Positions 18,841-27,630 of a DNA stretch of 33,242 nucleotides are shown one piece after another. The notes under the pieces are model-generated. The model made no database searches. It had not been told where the DNA came from and was given only the letters and a program-made list of their open reading frames with translations. This DNA comes from Spirogloea muscicola (lineage: Eukaryota; Streptophyta; Zygnematophyceae; Spirogloeales; Spirogloeaceae), in assembly GCA_009602725.1 (NCBI GenBank), contig WELB01000235.1, positions 76,997 through 110,238 of the forward strand. Reading direction: 5' to 3'. Both the position numbers and the translations under genes were made by a program. Position 1 is the first letter of the stretch. Every line of letters begins with the position of its first letter.

Positions 18841-21800
18841 AGGATGGCCGCTCCGAGGCCGTCGGCTTGGGTTTGGTGGGGTGTGCTGCGTGGAACTCGC
18901 GAACTGCCGCCGGGGCGTGCCCCAAGTGCGAAGCAGGCTCCCAGGTGTCGTCGTTGGCGCCGTAGCCCCGCCACCGGACGAGGTACTGCAGGCGCCCGCG
19001 GTGGAAGCGGGAGTTCAGGACGGCCGCGACCTCGTACTCGTCGTCGCCATCCACGCGGACCGGAGGCGGGGGAGCTTGGTGGCGGCCGAGGAAGGTGTTG
19101 CTGGCGTACGGCTCCAGGAGGCACACATGGAAGACGTTGTGGAGCCGCGCACGAGGTCCTAGGTCAAGCCGGTAAGCCCGCAGGCCAACCTTCTCCAGGA
19201 TAGGGTAGGGGCCGAGCCGCTTGAAGTCTAGCTTGGAGTTAGGGCGGGAGCTCGTGATGTGGCGCCGGAGGAGCCACACCTTGTCGCCGGGGGCGTACTC
19301 GGGTGCCGGGAGATGGCGCTGGTCGTAGTAGCGCGACTGGAGTTGTTGCGCTTGCTGCAGAGCGGTCTTGAGGTGGGTCTGCGTCTCTGCCAATGCATGG
19401 AGGTAGTCGGCGGCGTGAGGTACTAGATCCGCCCGGGTGGGAGCAATGGTGGTCGCTGGGTGGTAGCCGTAGTTAGCGTAGAAGGGGGTCCGCTTGATGG
19501 ATACGTGGAACGAGTTGTTGTAGGAGAACTCTGCAAGGGGAAGGAGTTGTGCCCAGTCGTCTTGCTGGTAGGAGCAGTAGGCTCGTAGGTATTGTTCCAG
19601 CACTTGATTGACTCGCTCGGTTTGACCGTCCGACTGTGGGTGGTGCGCAGTAGAGAGTGAACTGTGGATGCCGCACGCCTTGAGTAGGTGTCGCCAGAAC
19701 TGGGAGGTGAAGAGGCGGTCGCGATCGCTCACGATGTCCGAAGGGAAGCCATGGAGCTTGAAGACATGGTGTAGGAAGAGCTGGGCGATGTGAGGAGCCG
19801 GATCCTTCTTGCAGCATGGGATGAAGTGCGCCATCTTGGTGAGTCGGTCCACCACCACCAGGATGGTGTCATAGCCGGAAGACAAGGGGAGATCCGTGAT
19901 GAAGTCGCAGGAGATGGAAGCCCAAGGGCGTCGTGGAATGGGTAAGGGCTGGAGGAGTCCGTGAGGGGCATGCCGAGGGGTCTTGATCCTGTTGCAAGTG
20001 TCGCAGGTTTTCACGTACTCGTTGATGAAGTCTCTCATGCCTGGCCAGAAGTAGTGTCGACAGAGTTGCTCGTGGGTCTTCGATTGTCCATAGTGTCCCG
20101 CTTGTGGGGAGTCGTGGTGTTGTCGCAGCAGCTGCAGCTTGAGGGGGAGCGAGTTGGGGATGAAGAGCCGGTTGTTGTAGAGTAGGAGGCCGTTGTGGAG
20201 GGAGTAGGAAGCGAGGTCGTCCGGAGAAGGAGAGGCGGGGTGGAGCAGACGGTTGATGTAGAGCTGACATTGTGGATCTTGTTGCTGGGCTGTTTTGATT
20301 TGCTGATGCAATTGTGGATTGGAGAATGTGAAGGTGGCGCAGAGACGAAGAGGAACTGGACATGGTTGGACCGATGAGGATGCCGATTCATAGTCGGGGC
20401 GGCGAGAGAGGGCGTCCGCCTTCCCGTGGGAGCTGCCTCGGCGATATTCGATGATGAAGTCGAAACCTGCCAGGTACTCCGCCCATCGAGCTTGTCGGCG
20501 CGAGAGTTGTTTGAGATTGTTGAAGTACACAAGGTTTTTGTGGTCGCTGAACACCCGGATGGTCGCGGAGGCGCCTTCTAGATACGCGCGCCAGTGCTTG
20601 AAAGCTTGGACAATGGCAAGAAGCTCTTTATCATGGATGGTATAGTTGATTTCCGCAGGATTGAGTTTCCGACTGTAGTAGGCCACTGGATGCAGAACCT
20701 TTTTGTCGTCCCGTTGCGACAGGATGCAGCCGATTGCGAAGTCTGACGCGTCGGTTTCCACGATGCTCTCTCGTGCAGGGTCGAAATGGGAGAGGACAGG
20801 CGCTGAAGCGAAAGTCTTCTTGAGGAAATCAAATGCGGTTTGAGCGGCTGGAGTCCACTGGAACTTGGTACCACGTTGCGTGAGCACGGTGAGCGGAATG
20901 GTGACTTGGGCGTAGTTCTTGACGAAGCGTCGGTAGAAGTTGGCGAAACCGAGAAATTGTTGCACGTGTCGAAGGGTCTGCGGGGTTGGCCATGCCAGGA
21001 CTGCTTCCACCTTACTTGGGGCCATGTGAACGCCTTGGGAGGTGATGGTGTAGCCCAAAAACTCGATTTTCTCCACGTGGAACTCGCACTTCTCCGCCTT
21101 AGCGTACAATCCCGCGTTTCGAAGCTTGCCGAGTATTTGACGCACATGATGGGTATGCTCGTCCATTGTTTTAGAGAAGATGAGGATGTCGTCCAGGTAC
21201 ACCACGCAGAAGTCGTCAAGGTAGTCTCGTAGGGTCTCATTCATGAACCGCTGGAACGTCGCAGGTGCATTTGTGAGACCAAAGGGCATCACAAGGTACT
21301 CGTAGTGGCCATAGCGGGTCCTGAAGGCCGTCTTCCATTCCTCACCCGAAGCGATCCGGACCAACTGGTAAGCGTTCCTCAAGTCCACTTTTGTGAAGAT
21401 CTTTGCATCTCGTACCCGGTCCAACAGCTCCGAGATCAGAGGGAGAGGATGCCGGTCTTTGATGGTGATGGCATTGAGTGCGCGGTAGTCCACGCAAGGC
21501 CGTAAGGTGCCGTCCTTCTTTTTCACAAACAGGATTGGAGCCCCAGCCGGAGAATGGGATGGACGGATCCAACCCTTGGCGAGACTCTCCTCGAGGTACG
21601 CCTTCAGAGTCTTGAGTTCCACCTCCGAGAGGGAGTAGATGGGCCCCCAAGGTGGTTGTCGGTCGGGGACCAATGGAATGGAGTGGTCGTAGGCACGGTG
21701 AGGGGGAAGGCTGTCAGCCTTTCGCTTGGAGAAGACGTCGAGGAAGTCATGGTACTCCTTGGGGATGGGCGCTGACGAGTCCACTTTGACGCCGTGTGGT

Positions 21801-22552
21801 GCAGGAATCTTTTCGCATTGTGTCGTTGACGCGATCATGCCGTGAGGGGGTCGCCGTTGCGGGCGAGCACGTCGAGAGTTGTGTCTTCCTGTCGCGGTTG
21901 AGGGCAAGTTCTGTTTGAGGCAAAACTGTTGGCAGTACTCTGAGCAGAAGGACAGGTGGTGCCGCCGCCAGTCGATGCCGACGTTGTGTTGACGTAGCCA
22001 GTCGATGCCAAGTACAACAGGTTGATGTCCAAGGGTCGTGACGTTGAGACAAATCTGCTCCGTGTGGGCGTAGTCCGGAATTGTCATGCACAGTGGGATG
22101 GTCTCTTGGGTGATGTCGCCAGAAGCAATGGGCCGTCCGTCGATGACTTCCAAGGGCAAGCTGATCCCCTTGGTTAGAAGGGGAACGTGATGCCGGCGTG
22201 CAAAGTCGCGGTCGATGAAAGAGTGCGTGGCCCCACTGTCGATGAGAGCGAATGCTTGGATCCTCGTTCCTCCATGTTGGTGCAGGTTGACGTCGATGAC
22301 GAGCTGTCGCGAGCGAACGTGCGAAGAGGTGCGGGTAGCGCCCAGGTAGGCCCTCCCTGTCAGTCCTGGGCGCCATCGTTTCCCGTTTGGAGCTCTTCCA
22401 CGGGGGTTGTTGCAGACAGTCGTCCTCGGTTGCTCTTGCGGGGACAGTTGATGGCCACGTGATTTGCTTCTCCGCAGTAGAGGCACAAGCGCATACTGCG
22501 ACGACGTTCCTTCTCCTCCGCAGTTAGCGGCTGGAAACGAGGCCTGACTCCA
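18839..22552 (-). CDS. pol: E1 pol: protease, reverse transcriptase, RNase H, integrase, chromodomain
   Basis: The polyprotein makes and integrates the DNA copy of E1. The frame is open from 22552 and has no ATG at its start; it is -1 relative to gag, so it is most likely made as a Gag-Pol fusion by frameshifting at 22378-22384. Counting from a GTG at 22486 (1215 residues): protease DSGAT at 83-87; reverse transcriptase with VDYRALN, MPFGLTNAPATFQ and YLDD at 430-433; RNase H around ETDASDFAIG (577-586) and HDKELLAI; integrase zinc region with CDTC (828-831) and catalytic D861, D921 and E957, an exact D35E spacing; C-terminal chromodomain with YLVRWRGYGANDDTWEP. No stop or frameshift interrupts it. 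All catalytic residues I can check are present, which marks a young copy. Confidence 0.95.
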   Translation of the reverse strand, partial: WSQASFPAANCGGEGTSSQYALVPLLRRSKSRGHQLSPQEQPRTTVCNNPRGRAPNGKRWRPGLTGRAYLGATRTSSHVRSRQLVIDVNLHQHGGTRIQAFALIDSGATHSFIDRDFARRHHVPLLTKGISLPLEVIDGRPIASGDITQETIPLCMTIPDYAHTEQICLNVTTLGHQPVVLGIDWLRQHNVGIDWRRHHLSFCSEYCQQFCLKQNLPSTATGRHNSRRARPQRRPPHGMIASTTQCEKIPAPHGVKVDSSAPIPKEYHDFLDVFSKRKADSLPPHRAYDHSIPLVPDRQPPWGPIYSLSEVELKTLKAYLEESLAKGWIRPSHSPAGAPILFVKKKDGTLRPCVDYRALNAITIKDRHPLPLISELLDRVRDAKIFTKVDLRNAYQLVRIASGEEWKTAFRTRYGHYEYLVMPFGLTNAPATFQRFMNETLRDYLDDFCVVYLDDILIFSKTMDEHTHHVRQILGKLRNAGLYAKAEKCEFHVEKIEFLGYTITSQGVHMAPSKVEAVLAWPTPQTLRHVQQFLGFANFYRRFVKNYAQVTIPLTVLTQRGTKFQWTPAAQTAFDFLKKTFASAPVLSHFDPARESIVETDASDFAIGCILSQRDDKKVLHPVAYYSRKLNPAEINYTIHDKELLAIVQAFKHWRAYLEGASATIRVFSDHKNLVYFNNLKQLSRRQARWAEYLAGFDFIIEYRRGSSHGKADALSRRPDYESASSSVQPCPVPLRLCATFTFSNPQLHQQIKTAQQQDPQCQLYINRLLHPASPSPDDLASYSLHNGLLLYNNRLFIPNSLPLKLQLLRQHHDSPQAGHYGQSKTHEQLCRHYFWPGMRDFINEYVKTCDTCNRIKTPRHAPHGLLQPLPIPRRPWASISCDFITDLPLSSGYDTILVVVDRLTKMAHFIPCCKKDPAPHIAQLFLHHVFKLHGFPSDIVSDRDRLFTSQFWRHLLKACGIHSSLSTAHHPQSDGQTERVNQVLEQYLRAYCSYQQDDWAQLLPLAEFSYNNSFHVSIKRTPFYANYGYHPATTIAPTRADLVPHAADYLHALAETQTHLKTALQQAQQLQSRYYDQRHLPAPEYAPGDKVWLLRRHITSSRPNSKLDFKRLGPYPILEKVGLRAYRLDLGPRARLHNVFHVCLLEPYASNTFLGRHQAPPPPVRVDGDDEYEVAAVLNSRFHRGRLQYLVRWRGYGANDDTWEPASHLGHAPAAVREFHAAHPTKPKPTASERPS
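22338..22384 (-). promoter_or_regulatory. -1 ribosomal frameshift signal between gag and pol of E1
   Basis: On the - strand the heptamer GGGAAAC (22384-22378) is read as ACG GGA AAC in the gag frame, an X XXY YYZ slippery site. After a 4-nt spacer (GATG) comes GCGCCCAGG (22373-22365), an 18-nt loop containing the gag stop codon, then CCTGGGCGC (22346-22338): a perfect 9-bp GC-rich stem, extendable by G-U and U-A. Slipping by -1 leads straight into the open pol frame. Confidence 0.8.
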
Positions 22553-23361
22553 TCAATGTCCATCGGCGAAGGACGCGTTGCCGGTGGTGTCTCTTGGGTC
22601 GCTCGCGGCGGGGGCGGACGCGAACCTGAAGGTGGTTGCCGTTCCAGTCGGCGCTCTTGCAGACGGTTGTCCAGGCGAATCGCAAGCTCCATCAACTCAG
22701 CGAGGGAGGTAGGTTTGTCGGCCTTGCACAACTCATCTTTGATCATGTCCTTGAGGCCGTTGTAGAAGTGAAACCGGAGGGCCGAGTCGTTCCAGTCGAG
22801 TGAGGTGCAGATTCGCATGAAGTCCGACGCGTAGGTCGCCGCTGACGTGGTCTGACGCAAGGTGCCCAGTTGTCGTTCCGCAGATGACGCCTCATCCGGG
22901 TCCCCAAAAACCCTTCGAAGTTCTCCAAGGAAGAGTTGAAGATCCAGCAGTACGGGACTGGGAGGGTGCTGATCCAGCAGCGGCTGCACCCATCGGAACG
23001 CGGAGCCTCGAAGGTAGGAAGCCGCGTAGATGCATTTGGCGTATTCGGTGGTGAGCACAGATGGCTGAGCTGCCACCGGCATCCTGACTTGTGTCACGAA
23101 GTCACGAAGGGCTGACTTTTTGCCCTCAAACGGCGCCGGGTCGTTGATGCGCAGGTCTCGAGTGAGGAGAGGCGCCGCAGGCGGGACAGGTGGAGCGTCG
23201 GGGCTGGGTATTGCAGTGAGCCGCTCAAGCAGGTGCGTGATCGTTGCCAGCTTCGTGGTGGTCTCAGTGCGGAAGCCTTGTAGGTCCACCACGTTTTCGG
23301 CAAGGACTTGCAGCTTGCTCAGGTCGTCAGTGGTCAAGGTGACCTCTCGCGGGGCTGCCAT
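22360..23361 (-). CDS. gag: E1 gag: capsid/nucleocapsid protein
   Basis: Gag forms the intracellular particle and packages element RNA. The frame starts at the first ATG after the 5' LTR (MAAPREVTL, 23361) and ends at TGA 22360-22362, 333 residues. A coiled-coil-like N-terminus (LQVLAENVVDLQGF) is followed by the retrotransposon gag core: KSALRDFVTQV, CIYAASYLRGSAFRWV, LFLGELRRVFGD, YASDFMRI and LRFHFYNGLKDMIKDEL. Near the end is one zinc knuckle, CLYCGEANHVAINC (CX2CX4HX4C). The open frame continues upstream into the LTR, but that part is not expected to be translated. Confidence 0.93.
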   Translation of the reverse strand: MAAPREVTLTTDDLSKLQVLAENVVDLQGFRTETTTKLATITHLLERLTAIPSPDAPPVPPAAPLLTRDLRINDPAPFEGKKSALRDFVTQVRMPVAAQPSVLTTEYAKCIYAASYLRGSAFRWVQPLLDQHPPSPVLLDLQLFLGELRRVFGDPDEASSAERQLGTLRQTTSAATYASDFMRICTSLDWNDSALRFHFYNGLKDMIKDELCKADKPTSLAELMELAIRLDNRLQERRLERQPPSGSRPPPPRATQETPPATRPSPMDIDGVRPRFQPLTAEEKERRRSMRLCLYCGEANHVAINCPRKSNRGRLSATTPVEELQTGNDGAQD

Positions 23362-23408
23362 GACTTGCAAGGCACGGCGCTCGCTCGCAGGTTGGATCTC
23401 CAGCAATA

Positions 23409-23783
23409 TGTAAGGCGGCGGGCGGAGGCCCGGGGCCTTAGGACGCGGAGCTGGACTGCGAGCGAGGATCAAGAGACTGGAAGCACGATGCACAAGGCGT
23501 CTTGGATTACTGGAGGGGCAAGAGTACAGAGTGCTCGAGAGGTGAGCAGGCAGGATACAGATTGCTGGAGATGGGGGCCCAAGAGGGGCCCCCCTCCTTA
23601 TATAGCCTAGCCTCACTAGGGCCTCTGTAAAGATCTAGAAGTTGCAGGAGGACGTTCCCATGCCCGGGGTCCCTCGGGAACCCTCTAGAGGAGCCCAGAT
23701 TAGGGTTAGGGCTGACTAGGCTGGATTTAGGCTTAGGGCGCGGGGCGCCGGCTCGAGCTCGGGCTAGGGCGCGATTCATGACA
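23409..23783 (-). repeat. E1 5' LTR
   Basis: Starts TGTAAGG, ends CATGACA (coordinate order), 375 bp. It holds the promoter: TATATAA lies at about 23597-23605 on the - strand. A stretch with telomere-like TTAGGG words lies near 23698-23740. Confidence 0.9.
23596..23605 (-). promoter_or_regulatory. TATA box of E1
   Basis: CTATATAAGG on the - strand inside the 5' LTR, about 235 bp upstream of the gag ATG. It is absent from the 3' LTR, where the surrounding 22 bp are deleted. Confidence 0.6.
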
Positions 23784-23788
23784 CTCCC

Positions 23789-26541
23789 CACCCGAAGTGG
23801 AGCTTGGGGATGCTGACCATAGTTGAAGAAGATGGAGTCTCCTTTGTGGACGCATGATAGGCATTGTTCGCAGCATATTCAGCTGAAGCCAAATACTCAA
23901 TCCAGTCTCTGGTTGGAACTGACAAAGTGCCTCAGCATGTCATCGAGTACCCGGTTCGTTCTCTCAGTTCGGCCATCCGTTTGTGGATGAAAAGCTGTGG
24001 ACATTGACTGCTTCGTGCCAATAAGCTTGCAAACTACCTTCCAGAAGCGGCCTGTAAAGCGAGGATCGCAGTCCAAGACCAGCATCTCAGGTGCCCCATG
24101 CAGTTCCACACCTTATCCATAAAGATGGCAGCGAAATTCTTGCTGAGGCCCGCATAGTAGTGGGAGCAAAGCGCACCATTTTTCTCAGGCGATCCACAAA
24201 GACCGCGAAAGCATCATAGCTGTGTCGCGTCTTAGGACAATGTGTGATGAAATCCACACTTACATCAAACCAATTCCGCTCCAGAATCTGCAAGGGCTGA
24301 ATAATTTCGGCAGGCTTGCCAGAGATTGCCTTCGCATGTGGCACAGCTTATCACAAAAGCGCGCACCTGGGCTGAAAAGCCCTTCAACCAAAAGAGGCGT
24401 CGCACAGCCAGTTTGGTTTTGCTCACTCCCAGATGACCACTGTAAGGCGTATGATGCAGCTCCTGCATTATGTCAGTGTGCAAGGCATTGCAGTCCGGGA
24501 CCACATTAGCGTCGCCTTGCCACCAGAAGCCTTTGTCATCAGTGGGGGTGCTTACGTTGGCGGCCGCAGCAAACCATGGGTATTTGCCATGCCCTTCACG
24601 GATACGGACGTAGAGCTCACAGAGGTCAGCCGCGGGTTGCCGAGAAGCTCGACGAGTCGGATGCAGTCCTGCAGCCTGCACCCCAGAAGCATTCCAGGTA
24701 GCCTACTCATCAGCGCCGCGAATGTTGCGACTCTCAGAGTCCGCAACATTGAGCCGTCCAGGGCGATAAACCCACTGGAAACTATATGGTGCCATACACT
24801 CAGCCTATCGAGCTTGTAGCATATTTCAATGCTGCTTGGTGTGAAAGTAAGTTGGCACGGGTGCGGTGCCAACTGTGAATTCAACACCTTCCACGTAACA
24901 ACGCCAGATGCGTAAGGCGTGCACCACAGCCAGCAATTCCTGCTCGCCCGCAGTGTAATTTCGCTCTGCAAGGATCAGCAGGCGACTCTCAAACGCTATC
25001 GGGTGACCCTCTTGCAAGAGCACGGCCCCAATGTTGGTCAGAGAGGCATCACAGATGAGCTCATATGACACGCCTTCCCGGGAAAGGCCAGAAGAGGCGG
25101 AGATGTCAGCGCCTGCTGTATGCCCTCAGATGGCCTTTGGCATTCGTACGACTACTCCCAGGATACGTCCTTACGAGTCAGCTTCGTAAGAGGAAATGTC
25201 AAGTTCCCATTACCTTGTAGGAACTGACGAAAGTCATTCGCGCAGCCTACAACAAGCGCAAGTGAGGTTCATTCCGTGACACAAGCCAATCCCGTACGAC
25301 CGAAGTCTTCTTGGGGTCAACACGTATGCCGTCTCTGCCCACGACATGCCCAAGGTATGTCAGCTCTGGCTATTGAAAGGCGCACTTGGACCTCTTGGCC
25401 TACGATTGATTCCCACGCAGCAACTGCAGCTCTCGGTGCAGGTGCCTGACGTGATCCTTCGACGTTCTGCCGAACATCAGTATGTCGTCCAAGTAGACCA
25501 GCACAAACACATAGAGCAGGGGGCCAGAGGCCCTCGTCATCACAGCCTGGAACGTAGCCTGTGCATTGGTCAGACCAAAGCTCAGCACCTTGAGCAGAAA
25601 GCGTCCAAGCAGCGTACGGAACTCCGACTTTGGAACATCCGCAGGCTTGATCCGAATCTGATGATACCCACTTGCCAGGTCCAGGGAGCTAGCTACAGTA
25701 GCCCTTGCAAGCCGAGGCAATGGGTAATTGTTCTTGATAGTGAGCTTGTTCAAAGCCCGATAGTCAATGCACATCCGTAGAGTGCCATCTTTCTTTGTGA
25801 CACAAATAGATTGAATGCTCCGTACGGGGACTGGAGATGGCTCAGTGTAGCCCTTGCCCAGCAAATCCTCACCTTGGGATTGCATTCTTCGGAATCCGAG
25901 AGGGCTCAGCCGGTACTTGGGAAACTAAGGCGGGCTGGCGCCCGACTCCAATGGAATGGTATGAGCCACACTCGATGAGGAGGTAGTCCGTCCGCAAGAG
26001 AGTCAGGAAACACATGTACAAACTCTTCCAGCAGCTTATCAAGGAGCCCACCATGTAAATTCGAAGCACTTACATACAAATCAGGCTCAGACTCGTCATT
26101 CAACGCCACCATCACAAGATGTGCCGTCAGCACATTGTTATTGTGAATCAATCGCTTCATCTGCATGGCGGACAGCAGAATAGAAGCCCCTGGCGCTAGC
26201 GGCGGTGCACAGGTAAGCTTGTTGCCAAGGACAAGGCGCCGCGCGCCACGTTGTACAGTGCAAGTCGGGCGTTCAAAAGAAAGGCATGCCGACGTGGCAC
26301 AAAGCCGATCATCACCCAATATCGCATCAAATGAAGCAGCCAACATAACAAGCCGACAGGGCACCTCTGCTTTGATTGCTGTTCGCAAATGGGAACCTTG
26401 CATAAATCCAGCACGCCCTCGTGAGTTACAAATTGGGCGTGCCAAGCCCGCCTTGCCGGCCAAGTTCAGCGGACCGTCCTTCTGAGTCGTCCTCAACGCC
26501 TGGTCAGCGGAGATACTGGCGTGGATTATACAATGCGGCAT
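23789..26541 (-). pseudogene. E2 pol remnant: protease-region to integrase
   Basis: In sense order the - strand has: a region after the protease (DAILGDDRLCATSA, LLDKLLEEFVHVFPDSL, DGLPPH; 26541-25906); reverse transcriptase ([27 protein letters not shown]; 25885-25400); RNase H ([31 protein letters not shown]; 25071-24826); integrase zinc region (HTPYSGHLGVSKTK; 24681-24265), core (VDFITHCPKTRHSYD; 24344-24087) and FHPQTDGRTERTNR (24109-23897). Frames change many times and the protease DTG/DSG motif is not present. It continues into 17519-18474 once E1 is removed. It is clearly related to E3 but more decayed. Confidence 0.85.
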
Positions 26542-26616
26542 CCGCGTTCAACACCGTTTTGGGCTTGCGGCCACCTACATCTCCGGCGATCCCGCCCAAT
26601 GGTCGGAAAGCGTGAA

Positions 26617-26655
26617 GAAGTCATCCACCCCCGCAGTGTGGGGGTGGATGACTTC
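26617..26655. repeat. Perfect 16-bp inverted repeat with 7-nt loop
   Basis: GAAGTCATCCACCCCC (26617-26632), loop GCAGTGT, then its exact reverse complement (26640-26655). It sits where the - strand E2 remnant ends and a + strand gag remnant begins. Confidence 0.9.
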
Positions 26656-26700
26656 ATCATTGGGATTTCTTCGTAGGACCGTTTACGAGTATGAACGGCT

Positions 26701-26985
26701 ATGTACGGCGAGGTGAGCGCCGAGCTCAACGCGCGGGATGAACTGGATGTCATCTGCATGCGTAATAACAACTTTAAAGACTACGTCCGGCATTTCCACA
26801 TGCTGCTCAGCAAGCTACACACCAAGGCTATGGACAGCGCCGATCAATGCCAACGGTTCAAGGCAGGGGCTACCGGAGCACGTCGCTCTCCTCGCCCAAT
26901 TGGATGCATTCACCTTCCAGCCGGTGGACACTTTGAATCGCCTGATCGAGCAGGGCGCGTTACCCCCCCGATGTACCCGCGAAAG
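26701..26985 (+). pseudogene. gag: Retroelement gag remnant, + strand
   Basis: Two overlapping frames make one gag-like piece: YGEVSAELNARDELDVICM, NNNFKDYVRHFHMLLSKLH, a one-step frameshift near 26865, then LPEHVALLAQLDAFTF and LNRLIEQGALPP. The composition and heptad leucines suit a Ty3-type gag N-terminal half. It points opposite to E2 and E3 and is cut at 26986 by LTR1-type sequence. Confidence 0.55.
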
Positions 26986-27206
26986 TGTAACCTTCCCTCC
27001 GTTTGAGAGTGCCACCAGTGCCGGTAACCTTACATGATCGTATCGTATCAACCATTCGGGAGTCTCAAAAGGTACCGGTAGCTTTGCTCCACTGTACGTA
27101 GCTAAGTACCGTTCGAGGTCCCGGGCTCCGTACCACGTGCGCACGCCTCGGGCCTACGCCCTGTGGGCTGGCCGGGTGGGCCAGCTCTCCCTCAGGCCCA
27201 CGCCGG
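26986..27206 (+). mobile_element. Partial LTR1 (left end only)
   Basis: Starts TGTAACCTTCCCTCCGTTTG and follows the left 220 bp of LTR1 (CGTATC, GTAGCTAAGTACCG, GGGTCAGCTCTCCCTCAGG-like words). It stops at about 27206 and is followed by three copies of TCAAATGG/AG (27207-27230). Confidence 0.65.
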
Positions 27207-27568
27207 TCAAATGGTCAAATGGTCAAATAGCATTCGCACATCATGCAGTTGAGGACTCCACACAGGACTTAAGGAAAGGCACTCACTATTGCTTTTGCCT
27301 TTACAGTGCCCCTTGGGGCCGGGTGGAGCGGATTGGCTTGATGAGGGGTGCTTGAGAGCTTGGGTGCAATCACGGATGCGATGGCTCTTTTGGCCACACC
27401 GTAGCAAGCACGGTCCTCCTCGGGGACGAAGGCCGCGGGCTTGGTTGGGCGCCGTGGCCCCACATGGGCCTTGGCACTGGTGCTTGGCATACTAGTGGGG
27501 CGACGCTTCGGAGATGAAGGCGCAGCCGGGTCGACGACTTCTGCCAGGGGACGCTTGCGGGGATTCAT
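27207..27568 (-). pseudogene. gag: Retroelement gag C-terminal remnant with zinc knuckle
   Basis: An ATG at 27568 opens a basic, proline-rich segment (MNPRKRPLAEVVD, SSPKRRPTS, AAFVPEEDR). A shift of frame then leads to a zinc-knuckle-like RCGQKSHRIRDC and a Ser/Lys tail ending near 27207. The first cysteine pair is spaced CX3C instead of CX2C because of the local indel. It probably came from an E2/E3-type element. Confidence 0.55.
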
Positions 27569-27630
27569 GGCGAAAGTGATGCGCCCCTGTCAATTAAGCG
27601 GTCCAAAGCGTCCACTGGCTGGAAGGTTAC

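Larger units (their letters stand above)
18475..23783 (-). mobile_element. E1: complete Ty3/gypsy chromovirus retrotransposon
   Basis: A 5309-bp element with two LTRs (353 and 375 bp), intact gag and pol, polypurine tract and exact target duplication CTCCC (18470-18474 and 23784-23788). It lies inside E2: joining the flanks recreates the sequence seen uninterrupted in E3 near 30350. Domain order (gag, protease, reverse transcriptase, RNase H, integrase, chromodomain) is that of chromoviruses. Minus-strand priming may use TGGAGATCC about 6 nt inside the 5' LTR (23394-23402); the tRNA was not identified. With intact frames, TATA box and frameshift signal, it may be autonomous. Confidence 0.93.

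Noticed and set aside
27207-27230. Three TCAAATGG/AG units as a satellite or CRISPR-like repeat
   Set aside because: Only three directly adjacent 8-bp units without spacers; a minor tandem duplication at an LTR border.
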